Positions 24,930-34,400 of a DNA stretch of 64,000 nucleotides are shown in pieces. Every line of letters starts with the position of its first letter. Position 1 is the stretch's first letter. The stretch is from UBA9659 sp965208605 (GTDB lineage Bacteria > Pseudomonadota > Gammaproteobacteria > Pseudomonadales > Azotimanducaceae). The stretch is taken from the NCBI GenBank assembly GCA_965208605.1, contig OZ242345.1, positions 2,170,001 through 2,234,000 on the forward strand, read 5' to 3'. The notes beneath the pieces were generated by a model. That model was not told the origin of the DNA. It did no database searches and saw nothing but the letters and a program-made list of their open reading frames with translations. The position numbers and the translations under genes were made by a program.

Positions 24930-26713
24930 CCGGTCAAGTGCCAGGAGCTTCACACATCTCATCATCCTTCTCATCACATAAGCCCACCCCTGATGCTGAT
25001 TATTTTAATCAGTATTTTGTTGATTTCTTAAGCCGTCACGGCGGCGAGATTAAACCGGAATTACAGCAAATCCTCATGCAACTCTGCCAGGTGACGCGCC
25101 TGCAGCAGTCTTGTCTTGACTTAGCAGCGCTCCCTGAAGGCACCATAGAGCAGCTGTCAGCCTTGCCTTTCGTCGGCACCTTCGCCGAAGATGAACCCAT
25201 CTTGCTGGTGGATAAGAAGCTCTTCCTGCATCGCTACTATCACCTTGAACGGCAGGTTGGGGAATGTATCACGGCCTTGAACCAGCCCTTGCCGGGGCAT
25301 GCTGCCGGCTTGGTTGCCGCTTTGCTTGATGCGCAGTTCACCCAGGACGCCATGCAAGGCACTGAGCCTGACCGGCAACGCCTTGCCGCGCAACTGGTGG
25401 TAAGCCGTCAACTTGCGATCATCACTGGCGGACCAGGAACCGGTAAAACCAGCCTGGTCATCAAGCTCTTGGCAATCCTCTTAGCCCTGCAACCAGAATT
25501 GAACATTCACCTCGCGGCACTGACCGGTAAGGCGGCCGCGCGGCTGGCGGAAACTCTTCGCCAGCAAGACACTGATGAACGTATCCAGGCACTGGCAGTT
25601 ACCACCTTGCATCGTCTGCTGGGGTTTCGGAAAGATGGCCATAGCTGGCGGCACGGACCGGACAATCCCATTAAGACCGACCTGCTGATTGTTGACGAAG
25701 TATCCATGATTGACATGACGCTGATGTACCGGCTACTCAGTGCCCTGCCACAAGGCGCCCGTCTGGTATTGATTGGCGACCCGCATCAGTTGCCGCCAGT
25801 GGGTATGGGCAACACCTTGGCAGATCTGTGTCGTGCCGGGGAAACCAAACTTGCTGCGGCTATCTGCCAACTGGAAACAAATTATAGATTCAAAAAAGAC
25901 AGTGCCATAGGGCAGCTGGCAGCTGGCATTAAAACCGGCAACGCCGCCTTCCGTACTAGTGCTGAGGGGAGTGTGGTTTGCCTTCCCTCGGAGGCGCTAA
26001 GCAGGGAAAACTGCGGGCGCCTGTTGTTAGACACCTGGCAAGAATATGTAGCCCTGTTGATGGCAAAAGAAACGAACCCCGAACTGCTGCTGAGTAGCTT
26101 TGACCGGGCAAGGGTTCTCTGCGGCAGCCGGCTCGGCTTCCCGGGGGTAGTCATGCTCAACCGCCTCATTGAACAAGAACTGGAGCAACGAGGCCTCAAG
26201 ATACAAGGGCAGACCTACTATCCTGGCCGTCCGGTGATGGTCACTGAGAACAACTACAATCTTAATTTGTTTAATGGGGATACGGGGGTTTGTGTGCTGA
26301 GGGGCTCTATATTACAAACCGCTGAGGACTCTTTTACAAAAACCGCTGAGGGCTCTTTATTAAAAACCGCTGAGGGCTCTGAAGAACAGCAAGAAATGGT
26401 TGCCTTCCCTGATATAGATTCCGATACCGACATCAAGAGCCCGGTGAAATACTTTCCGATATCACGATTACCCGCGCATGAAACCTGCTTTGCCATGTCG
26501 GTACACAAGTCCCAGGGGTCTGAATTTGAGCAGACTACCCTGGTGCTATCAGACCAGCCCCCGTCAGAATCCGGTCTCTTCACCAAAGAATTGTTATACA
26601 CCGCGGTCACTCGTGCTAGAGAGTCTATTATCATCTACGGTTCAGAAGCACTCTGGAACAGGATGTTGCAGCAGACCGCGGTGAGGGCAAGCGATATCTT
26701 CTTGGAGGGGTAA
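24926..26713 (+). CDS. recD: RecD, 5'-3' helicase subunit of exonuclease V
   Basis: A 595-residue SF1B helicase. The P-loop is GGPGTGKT (168-175). LIVDEVSMIDMTLMYRLLSA (Walker B), IGDPHQLPPV, and the C-terminal AMSVHKSQGSEF and LLYTAVTRARE are standard RecD motifs. It begins with an ATG overlapping the recB stop. Between FNGDTGVCVL and the PISRLPAHET segment, where E. coli RecD has a compact beta domain, there is a run of three diverged TAEGSLLK-type units encoded by an inverted 24-bp repeat (26297-26384). RecD is required for the full exonuclease activity and processivity of RecBCD. Confidence 0.96.
   Translation: MTGQVPGASHISSSFSSHKPTPDADYFNQYFVDFLSRHGGEIKPELQQILMQLCQVTRLQQSCLDLAALPEGTIEQLSALPFVGTFAEDEPILLVDKKLFLHRYYHLERQVGECITALNQPLPGHAAGLVAALLDAQFTQDAMQGTEPDRQRLAAQLVVSRQLAIITGGPGTGKTSLVIKLLAILLALQPELNIHLAALTGKAAARLAETLRQQDTDERIQALAVTTLHRLLGFRKDGHSWRHGPDNPIKTDLLIVDEVSMIDMTLMYRLLSALPQGARLVLIGDPHQLPPVGMGNTLADLCRAGETKLAAAICQLETNYRFKKDSAIGQLAAGIKTGNAAFRTSAEGSVVCLPSEALSRENCGRLLLDTWQEYVALLMAKETNPELLLSSFDRARVLCGSRLGFPGVVMLNRLIEQELEQRGLKIQGQTYYPGRPVMVTENNYNLNLFNGDTGVCVLRGSILQTAEDSFTKTAEGSLLKTAEGSEEQQEMVAFPDIDSDTDIKSPVKYFPISRLPAHETCFAMSVHKSQGSEFEQTTLVLSDQPPSESGLFTKELLYTAVTRARESIIIYGSEALWNRMLQQTAVRASDIFLEG
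26297..26384 (-). repeat. 24-bp repeat copies inside recD (inverted)
   Basis: Three and a half units of the GCTGAGGGCTCTTTATTAAA-AACC type lie in frame in recD. Read on the minus strand they are the same AGCCCTCAGCGGTTTTT unit found before recC and in recB. Confidence 0.92.
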
Positions 26714-26718
26714 TCAAC

Positions 26719-27261
26719 ATGCACAATAGACTAGGCCTGATATTGCTGGCTGGGGTGTTGCTGGCGGGGTTGATTTCAATGCCGGTTGCCGCTGTTGACA
26801 GCACTTCTAAACAAGGCACCCCGGTCTTGGGTCTGTGGGCATCCGACCATTCTTTGTTTGAGTTGATTGAAGACGAAGGCAGATTGCTCGGTATTATCAG
26901 GGTGATTACCAACCCCACCTATACTCAAGAGGAAGCTCCAGCGCGGGTCGGAGAACTGAGGAAAGATGACCAGAACCCTGAGCCGGCAAAAAGAAATCGC
27001 CCTTTAGTGGGCATCTCCATCCTCTCCGAATATGAATATAAAAAGGGGCTTTGGCGGGGCAAGATTTATGACCCGGATACGGGTAAGACCTATAAGAGTC
27101 GGATTTCCTTGACGCCGGACGGCAGGCTAAAGATACGTGGTTATATAGGTTCCCCTGTCTTCGGTCAGTCCGCTTATTTTCATCGGGCGGAAACTTGCCA
27201 GCCATACATCATGGCGATGTTAGGGGCTCTGGCAGATGAACGTTGTTTGGATAATGAGTAG
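26719..27261 (+). CDS. DUF2147-family exported protein
   Basis: A 180-residue protein with an N-terminal signal peptide (LILLAGVLLAGLISMPVAAV). The body has the DUF2147 layout: LGLWASDH, an interior ISILSEYEYKKGLWRGKIYD segment, then DTGKTYKSRISL and LKIRGYIGSPVFGQSAYFHR. Members are small periplasmic beta-barrel-like proteins of unknown function, often near lipid or envelope genes. GGAGGGG lies 8-14 bases before the ATG. It begins five bases after recD ends and may be transcribed with it, but no functional link is evident. Confidence 0.85.
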   Translation: MHNRLGLILLAGVLLAGLISMPVAAVDSTSKQGTPVLGLWASDHSLFELIEDEGRLLGIIRVITNPTYTQEEAPARVGELRKDDQNPEPAKRNRPLVGISILSEYEYKKGLWRGKIYDPDTGKTYKSRISLTPDGRLKIRGYIGSPVFGQSAYFHRAETCQPYIMAMLGALADERCLDNE

Positions 27262-27266
27262 ATGGA

Positions 27267-28781
27267 TTGAAAACGACACCTAAGCAGTCTCTTAAGAAGT
27301 CCCTTAAGAAGTCCCTTAAGAAGTCCCTTAAGAAGGTAATACTGAGCCCCTTCCTGCACCTTTTTAGTCTGGTGTCTTGCTTGTGGGTCATTCTGAATCT
27401 GCTCTTCTGGGTCATCCCCTTGGCAGTACCTGGCTGTATCAAGTTTTTACTGCCGGTCCAGCCGGTAATCCGAGCCTGCAACAGCTGTATTGACTTCTGT
27501 TATCACGCCGCCGTCCGGGTCAATAGTTTTTGGATGATTGATGTTGCGGGCATTGAGATCATCATTGAAGGTGAATTGCCCCAGGACCCCGCTCCCATAG
27601 TGGTGTGTAACCATCAATCCTGGTTTGATATTCCTCTAGTGCAGCATGTGGTTACCGACCATGGCCCCATCGTTAAATTCATGATTAAACAACAGTTGAT
27701 TTGGGTGCCCGTGATTGGCTGGATTTGCCTCGCGCTTAACTTCCCGCGCCTGAGGCGAGGTCAAGGCAAGAGATCGGGTCCGAAAGACCTGGTCGCCATA
27801 CGAAATATGCTGGCTTCCTCGGCGACGCATCCTGGTGGGATTTTGATGTTTCCAGAAGGCACCCGATTTACGCCAGAAAAGCATGCCGCACAAAAGCCCC
27901 CTTATCAATCTTTGTTGCGACCCAGAGCGGGCGGCTTGAGGATCATCCTGGAGCAGATGCCCGCGCATACGCAACTCGTTGATTTGACGATTAGATATGA
28001 CGGTGGGGACAGTCACTTCTGGCATTGTATGCACCGGGCAACCAAGACCATTCATATCCGGCTGGACACGTTCAATATATCTGAAGTGGATGATGTGAAA
28101 GGCTGGTTACAAGCCTCATGGCAACGTAAAGACAAGTATTTGAACGACACCCCCTCTCCTGTGGGTAACTTGCCGGTGATGAACATGCCGGACAAATCTC
28201 CCTCTCGTATTTTCCTGATAGGCCCAATGGGCGCCGGGAAGAGCACCGTCGGGCGCAAGTTGGCAGCTCTCTTGGGATTGCAATTTGTGGACTGTGATCA
28301 GGAAATTGAGCGACGTTCAGGGGTCAGCATATCCTGGATCTTTGATGTTGAGGGAGAGGCAGGCTTCCGTAGTCGTGAGTCACAAGTGCTTGACGAACTC
28401 ACGAAGCAGGATGCTTGTCTGCTGGCCACAGGTGGTGGAGTGGTGCTGAATGTCGAGAATCGCCAGCGACTCAAGGCACGGGGTCTAGTCGTGTATCTGG
28501 ATGTTCCTATTGATCTTCTCGTCAAGAGAACCACCAAGCGCAAGAACAGACCCCTCTTGCAGAATGGATTCTTGCGAGGCGACTCTACTCGGTCGGTACT
28601 GGAAGGTCTGCAACAGCAGCGGGAACCGCTGTATCGGGAAACGGCTGACATTCATCTGGTGATCAAGGACCAAAACATCCAGAAGACGCTGACCCGGTTG
28701 TTTGCCTTGTTACAACAGCATGGTTATGAAGCAGGTGATGTAAAAGACATCTCTGAATCTGAAAAAGACAGCACAAAATGA
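27267..28781 (+). CDS. Fusion: 1-acylglycerol-3-phosphate acyltransferase + shikimate kinase
   Basis: A 504-residue continuous frame. Residues about 25-290 are a PlsC/YihG-type acyltransferase: membrane segments near the N-terminus (SLVSCLWVILNLLFWVI), catalytic NHQSWFD (115-121) and FPEGTR (195-200). Residues about 313-495 are a shikimate kinase: P-loop GPMGAGKS (319-326), DCDQEIERRSG, GFRSRE and LATGGGVVL, the pattern of AroK. AroK phosphorylates shikimate in aromatic amino-acid synthesis, and aroB follows directly, as in the common aroK-aroB pair. Whether AroK is also made separately from ATG 28179 or 28185 is open, since no strong ribosome-binding site precedes them. The start is TTG at 27267 (no in-frame ATG nearby). 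Residues 8-23 are SLKK repeats from a 12-bp array. Confidence 0.85.
   Translation: MKTTPKQSLKKSLKKSLKKSLKKVILSPFLHLFSLVSCLWVILNLLFWVIPLAVPGCIKFLLPVQPVIRACNSCIDFCYHAAVRVNSFWMIDVAGIEIIIEGELPQDPAPIVVCNHQSWFDIPLVQHVVTDHGPIVKFMIKQQLIWVPVIGWICLALNFPRLRRGQGKRSGPKDLVAIRNMLASSATHPGGILMFPEGTRFTPEKHAAQKPPYQSLLRPRAGGLRIILEQMPAHTQLVDLTIRYDGGDSHFWHCMHRATKTIHIRLDTFNISEVDDVKGWLQASWQRKDKYLNDTPSPVGNLPVMNMPDKSPSRIFLIGPMGAGKSTVGRKLAALLGLQFVDCDQEIERRSGVSISWIFDVEGEAGFRSRESQVLDELTKQDACLLATGGGVVLNVENRQRLKARGLVVYLDVPIDLLVKRTTKRKNRPLLQNGFLRGDSTRSVLEGLQQQREPLYRETADIHLVIKDQNIQKTLTRLFALLQQHGYEAGDVKDISESEKDSTK
27291..27335 (+). repeat. 12-bp in-frame tandem repeat (SLKK)
   Basis: CTTAAGAAGTCC occurs three times exactly plus CTTAAGAAG, encoding SLKK units at the N-terminus of the acyltransferase. 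The core is shared with the 13-bp spacer array at 49394-49471. Confidence 0.95.
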
Positions 28782-28815
28782 AGTAAAATAAAGCCTCGCC
28801 AAAAACCTCGTAAAC

Positions 28816-29940
28816 ATGCCGATGGAAACGCTTCACCTGCCGTTAAAAGAGAACGCCTACGATATTCATATTGCTTCTGGGCTACTGCATAACAGTACCT
28901 TGCTGCCCGCATTGTTGCAGGAAAAGATCACCGGCAAGCAGGTCTTTGTCCTGAGTAATCCCCAGGTGGCAGCACTGTATTTGGAACCCTTGATGGCGTC
29001 TCTGGATGGTTTCCAGGTGGATACTTTCCTCATGCCCGATGGGGAGGAGTACAAGACACTTGCTACTGTGGATAAGGTGGTGGGGGAACTCCTGGCGGCG
29101 GGGCATCATCGTAGTACGACGCTAGTCGCCCTGGGCGGCGGGGTGGTCGGCGACACGGCGGGGTTTGTGGCTGCCAGCTATCAACGAGGCGTGAATTATT
29201 TGCAGTTACCCACCACCCTGCTGTCTCAGGTGGATTCCTCTGTGGGGGGTAAGACCGGCGTGAACCATGAGTTTGGGAAAAACATGATCGGTGCCTTTCA
29301 TCAACCCCGCGCGGTCTACATTGATACGGATACCTTGCAGTCTCTGCCCGCCCGGGAGCTGAGCGCCGGGCTAGCGGAAGTGCTCAAGCACGGCATTCTG
29401 GCGGATGCGGACTATGTGCAGTGGATTGATCAACACCTGGAGGGATTGCGCGCGCTGGATCCAGGCTTGCTAATCACTGCTATCAAGCGCAGTTGTGAGA
29501 TTAAAGCAGCTGTGGTTGCCGAAGATGAAAAGGAAAGAGGCAGTCGGCTACTACTCAATTTTGGGCACACCTTTGCGCATGCGATTGAAACGGGTATGGG
29601 CTACGGCAACTGGTTACATGGTGAAGCCGTCGGTGCTGGCATGGTGCTGGCAGCAGACCTGTCCTGGCGGTTAGAACGTTGCTCCCTGGAAGCTGCCGCC
29701 TATGTTAAGGCACTGGTGCATCGTGCGGGTTTGCCGGTGGCACCACCAGAGACACTGGACCCTGAGCAACTGCTTGATTTGATGGCAAGGGATAAAAAAA
29801 CTTCCGACGAGGGTTTACGTTTGGTGTTATTTGATGGTGCCCTGGGGTCGGTATCAGTGGTGAGCGATTTTGCCGATGGAGTACCCATGAAAAGACTGAG
29901 AGAAACGCTTGCCGCCGGCGGGTCCCTCTGCGAGGCATAG
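28816..29940 (+). CDS. aroB: 3-dehydroquinate synthase
   Basis: A 374-residue NAD- and metal-dependent enzyme converting DAHP to 3-dehydroquinate in the shikimate pathway. Clear motifs are FLMPDGEEYKT, ALGGGVVGDTAGFVAASYQR, QLPTTLLSQVDSSVGGKTG, GAFHQPRAVYIDTDTL, and the metal-binding FGHTFAHAIE and WLHGEAVGAGM. Length is typical (about 360-370). It follows the PlsC-AroK fusion by 34 bases. Two ATGs (28816, 28822) could start it; the first is used. A perfect inverted repeat lies just downstream. Confidence 0.97.
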   Translation: MPMETLHLPLKENAYDIHIASGLLHNSTLLPALLQEKITGKQVFVLSNPQVAALYLEPLMASLDGFQVDTFLMPDGEEYKTLATVDKVVGELLAAGHHRSTTLVALGGGVVGDTAGFVAASYQRGVNYLQLPTTLLSQVDSSVGGKTGVNHEFGKNMIGAFHQPRAVYIDTDTLQSLPARELSAGLAEVLKHGILADADYVQWIDQHLEGLRALDPGLLITAIKRSCEIKAAVVAEDEKERGSRLLLNFGHTFAHAIETGMGYGNWLHGEAVGAGMVLAADLSWRLERCSLEAAAYVKALVHRAGLPVAPPETLDPEQLLDLMARDKKTSDEGLRLVLFDGALGSVSVVSDFADGVPMKRLRETLAAGGSLCEA

Positions 29941-29948
29941 CGCGTGCC

Positions 29949-29989
29949 CCGCGCCGTCATTCCCGCCTTCTTTGATTCTGACGGCGCGG
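29949..29989. terminator. Hairpin between convergent aroB and gltD, made from a dispersed repeat
   Basis: CCGCGCCGTCA (29949-29959) and TGACGGCGCGG (29979-29989) are a perfect 11-bp inverted repeat with a 19-base loop containing CCCGCCTTCTTTGATTC. AGTTTT follows. Its place between two gene ends suggests bidirectional termination. The sequence belongs to the CGTCATTC repeat family. Confidence 0.55.
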
Positions 29990-30000
29990 AACAGATAGTT

Positions 30001-31440
30001 TTATAACAGATGGGTGCTGCCCATGAGATGCCGGTCAATTTCCCGCGCCGCTTCCCGTCCCTCATTAATGGCTCTGACTACCAGGTCCTGACCCCGGCGA
30101 CATTCTGCTGCGGCATAGACTTTGGGGACATTGGTGCGGTATGTTTCCTTAGTGGCTTTGAAGTTCCCCCGGTCGTCCGTTTCAATCCCTAGAGCATCAC
30201 TCAGCGCATGCGCCGGGTGCAAGAAACCCATAGCGAGTAGCACCAGATCGGCTTGCCAGTGTTGTTCACTCCCGGGGATGGCTTGCAATTTGGTATCAAC
30301 ATTCAGGCTAGTGAGTCCAGTGAGTTGGTTGTTTGCATCCTTGATGAATGTTTGCGTCATCAATGAAAAGACCCGGGGATCATTGCCAAACATCTGCGCG
30401 GCCTCCGCATGCCCATACTCCACTCGATGAATCCTGGGCCAAAGAGGCCAAGGATTATCGGGACCAGGCTCGGCGGGAGGCTGGGGCAGTAGTTCAAAGT
30501 TCACCAGGGAGCGACAGCCATGCCGCAGGGCAGTCGCAATACAGTCAGTCCCCGTGTCACCGCCGCCAATCACGATGACATCCTTGTCCTTGGCGGAAAT
30601 ATATCGTCCGTCCTCAAGCTGAGAATCAAGCAGGCTTTTGGTATGCAGGGTCAAAAAATCCATCGCTAGATGAATGCCTTGGGCATCCCGCCCTGGAGCC
30701 GGCAGGTCGCGCGCGACCTCGGCACCGATGGCTAGTAGCAGCGCATCATGCTCAGCGACGAGCTCTGCTACGGCAAGGTCCTTGCCCACTTGAGTGTTCG
30801 GGATAAAGTTGATCCCCGCATCCCGCATGAGTTGCACCCGCCGGTCAACAATAGCCTTATCCAGTTTCATGTTGGGAATGCCATACATCAACAGTCCGCC
30901 AATACGGTCGGCGCGTTCATAGACACTGACGTTATGCCCCGCACTGTTGAGCTGCGAGGCTGCTGCTAGACCGCAAGGACCAGAACCCACTATGGCGATT
31001 TTTTTGTCGGTTCGGTGCGAGGGTGCATCGGCCTGTACCCAGCCTTCATCAAACCCCTTGTCAATAATGGCGCACTCAATATTTTTGATCGTCACTGGTG
31101 GGTCGGTAATACGCAGCACGCAGGCGCCTTCACAGGGTGCGGGGCATACTCGTCCAGTGAATTCGGGGAAGTTATTCGTCTTGTGGAGTCGAGCCAGCGC
31201 GTCTTGCCAGCGGCCCTGATACACCAGATCATTCCACTCGGGGATGAGGTTATAGACCGGGCAACCCTCGTTGGATTGGCAGAAGGGCACCCCGCAATCC
31301 ATGCACCGCGCCGCCTGGGTGTGTAGTTGTGTCTCATTATGCGGGGGGAAAATTTCTTGAAAGTCCAAAAGGCGCACCGCCGGGTCCCGATAAGCCTCGG
31401 CTTGGCGCGCATAGTCCTTAAATCCGGTAATTTTTCCCAT
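30001..31440 (-). CDS. gltD: Glutamate synthase (NADPH) small subunit
   Basis: A 479-residue flavoprotein that passes electrons from NADPH to the large subunit. The N-terminal cysteines CMDCGVPFCQSNEGCP and GRVCPAPCEGACVL bind iron-sulfur clusters. An FAD-binding GSGPCGLAAA and an NADPH-binding VIGGGDTGTDC follow, with LMYGIPNMKLDK between. Its start lies 21 bases after the gltB stop, so the two are one operon in the order gltB-gltD. Length is normal for the family. Confidence 0.97.
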   Translation of the reverse strand: MGKITGFKDYARQAEAYRDPAVRLLDFQEIFPPHNETQLHTQAARCMDCGVPFCQSNEGCPVYNLIPEWNDLVYQGRWQDALARLHKTNNFPEFTGRVCPAPCEGACVLRITDPPVTIKNIECAIIDKGFDEGWVQADAPSHRTDKKIAIVGSGPCGLAAASQLNSAGHNVSVYERADRIGGLLMYGIPNMKLDKAIVDRRVQLMRDAGINFIPNTQVGKDLAVAELVAEHDALLLAIGAEVARDLPAPGRDAQGIHLAMDFLTLHTKSLLDSQLEDGRYISAKDKDVIVIGGGDTGTDCIATALRHGCRSLVNFELLPQPPAEPGPDNPWPLWPRIHRVEYGHAEAAQMFGNDPRVFSLMTQTFIKDANNQLTGLTSLNVDTKLQAIPGSEQHWQADLVLLAMGFLHPAHALSDALGIETDDRGNFKATKETYRTNVPKVYAAAECRRGQDLVVRAINEGREAAREIDRHLMGSTHLL

Positions 31441-31461
31441 TGCGATAATGCCCGTAGCCGC

Positions 31462-34400
31462 TCAAGCACCAGCGCCAAGAGGTAGGGCTACTGCGGGCTC
31501 TTCTGGTGCGGCTTGTAAGGATAGTTCCAGCACTCGTTTGTAGTCTGTCGGCATCACCTTGACGAAGTGTGCCACTTCACGCTGCCAGTGAGACAAGAGC
31601 TGTTGCGCGACCACTGAACCCGTGTAACCAAGATGATTTTCTATGAGTTGGCGTATGGTCTTGATATCGGTGTCGGTAGTGACCGCTTCTAATTCCAGAG
31701 TGTCAAGATTACATCTGCTGGCGAAGTTCCCCGCCTTGTCCCACACATAAGCAATGCCACCGCTCATGCCGGCGCCAAAATTTCTGCCCGTGGCACCCAG
31801 TATGACGACCCGCCCACCGGTCATGTACTCACAGCCATGATCGCCAAGCCCTTCTATGACGGCACTGGCACCACTGTTCCGCACACAGAAGCGTTCCGCC
31901 GCTATACCTCGGAAGTAGGCCTCGCCTGAGGTGGCACCATAAAGGGCAACATTGCCGATCAGGATGTTGTCTTCCGCGGCGAAGCTACTTGCCTTGGGCG
32001 GATAGATGATGAGTTTGCCACCAGACAGGCCCTTGCCCACATAGTCGTTAGCATCGCCTTCCACTTCAATGGTGATGCCCTTGGCAAGCCAGGCACCGAG
32101 ACTCTGCCCGGCAGAACCGTTTAGTTTGATCTTGATGGTGTCGTCAGGTAGCAGTTGCCCCTGGGTGGCCTTGGCGACTTCATGCGAGAGCATAGTGCCA
32201 ACAACACGATTGGTGTTGTGGACTTCCTCTAGTATCTTGACCGGCTTGCCGCTGCTCAGTGCAGGCTGGGCAAGTTCAATGAGTTTTTTGTCCAGTGCGG
32301 CCTCCAGTCCGTGCTCCTGTGCCTGGGTGCAATAGACCTCGGTATCTGCATGCAGGATCTTGGCGGGCGTCAGGATGCGCGTGAAGTCCAGCCCCTTCGC
32401 CTTCCAGTGCTGTATCGTTTTGTCTGTGTCCAGCAGGTCAACCCTGCCGATCATTTCCTCTATTGTCCTGATACCGAGTTTTGCCATGATTTGACGCAAT
32501 TCCTCAGCCACCATAAAAAAGTAATTCACGAGATGCTCAGGGGAACCAGAGAATTTTTTACGGAGCTCGGGATCCTGAGTGGCGATACCGACCGGGCAGG
32601 TATTAAGGTGGCATTTACGCATCATGATGCACCCCAGGGTCACCAGCGGTGCAGTGGCAAAGCCAATTTCTTCGGCACCGAGTAGCAGGGCGATGGCAAC
32701 ATCGCGGCCGGTTTTTATCTGCCCGTCTGCTTGCAGAATAACTCTGGAGCGGAGATTGTTCATCACTAGCGTCTGGTGGGTTTCCGCCAGTCCCAATTCC
32801 CAAGGCAGACCGGCATGCTTGATGGAGGTCAGCGGCGATGCGCCAGTGCCACCATCGTGACCGGAGATCACTAGATGATCTGCCTTTGCTTTGGTGACCC
32901 CCGCGGCTATGGTGCCGACGCCGATTTCCGAACCCAGTTTGACGCTGATGCGGGCCTCGGGATTGCTGTTTTTGAGGTCGTGAATGAGTTGCGCGATGTC
33001 TTCTATGGAGTAGACATCATGATGTGGTGGCGGGCTGATCAAGCCCACGCCGGGCGTGGAGTAACGTAGCTTGGCGATGTAGTCGTCCACCTTGCCGCCG
33101 GGGAGCTCACCGCCCTCGCCGGGTTTTGCACCCTGGACGATTTTGATTTGCAGTTCATCGGCGTTGGTGAGATACCAGATGGTGACGCCGAAGCGACCCG
33201 AGGCGACCTGTTTGATTGCCGAGCGTTGGGAGTCACCACTGGGCATGACCTTGAATCTTTCCGGGTCTTCGCCGCCTTCACCCGTATTTGATTTGCCGCC
33301 GATTCGGTTCATGGCGATTGCCAGGGCGGCATGACTTTCGGCAGAAATTGAACCAAAACTCATGGCACCCGTGCAAAAACGTTTGACAATTGAGGACCCT
33401 GGCACCACCTCGTCAAGCGGCACCGGATGAGAGGATTCCCGGAATCTAAGCAGGCCCCGGAGGCTGGTCTGGCGTGTTGTTTCCTGGTTGGCATGCCGGG
33501 CGAACTGCCAGTAGGCAGCCGCATTATTATTCCTTGCGGCGACCTGCAATGTGGCGATGGTCTGGGGGTCCCACATGTGGGTGTCCCCCCCATGCCGCCA
33601 GTGGATGTCCCCTGGGTTGGGCAGGACGGGCAGCCGGTTTTTATTACGCACCGGGAAGCCAATTTCATGCCGGCGCTGCATTTCCTCAAACAACACATCA
33701 AAGGCTACCCCCTGAATGCGACTCGCCGTGCCGACAAAACATCGTTGGATGATTTCATCCGCCAGCCCCACCGCCTCAAATATCTGTGCGCCCTTGTAGG
33801 ATTGCAAAGTAGAGATGCCCATCTTCGCCATGACCTTTAAGATGCCCTTGCCGACAGCCTTCTTGTAGGTGTTGATGATGGTGTCAAGGGGGGGTTCAGA
33901 AGCCGGTGGCTCAGTCTGCTGCTCTGGGGGCGGTGCTATGTCATTAAAGTTATTGGGAAGGCTATTGAGCAGGCCGTCCTCCCTCGCCTGCCAGAGGGCT
34001 TCAAAGGCAAGATAGGGATTGATGGCATCGGCGCCGTAGCCTATGAGCAAACAATGATGATGCACTTCCCGTGCCTCGCCGGACTCAATGACAATGCCGA
34101 TACGGGTTCTCTGGTGGGTGGCAACCAGGTGATGATGTACCGCCCCGCAAGCCAGCAGTGAGCTCAGCGCCATAGTCTCGGTATCAATACCCCGGTCGGA
34201 CAACACCAGCATGGCGCAGCCGACGTCAATCGCCGCACTTGCCTCAGCACAGATTCTGGATAGGGCGGCTAACATGCCCGCCTTGCCCGCTGCCTTGTCA
34301 AACCGGGTATCAATGGTGCGGGTCTTCCAGCCCGGCTGATCGAGATTTTTAATACGATCCAGTTCCTCGTTGGAGAGAATCGGCTGCTCAAGATGTAGCC

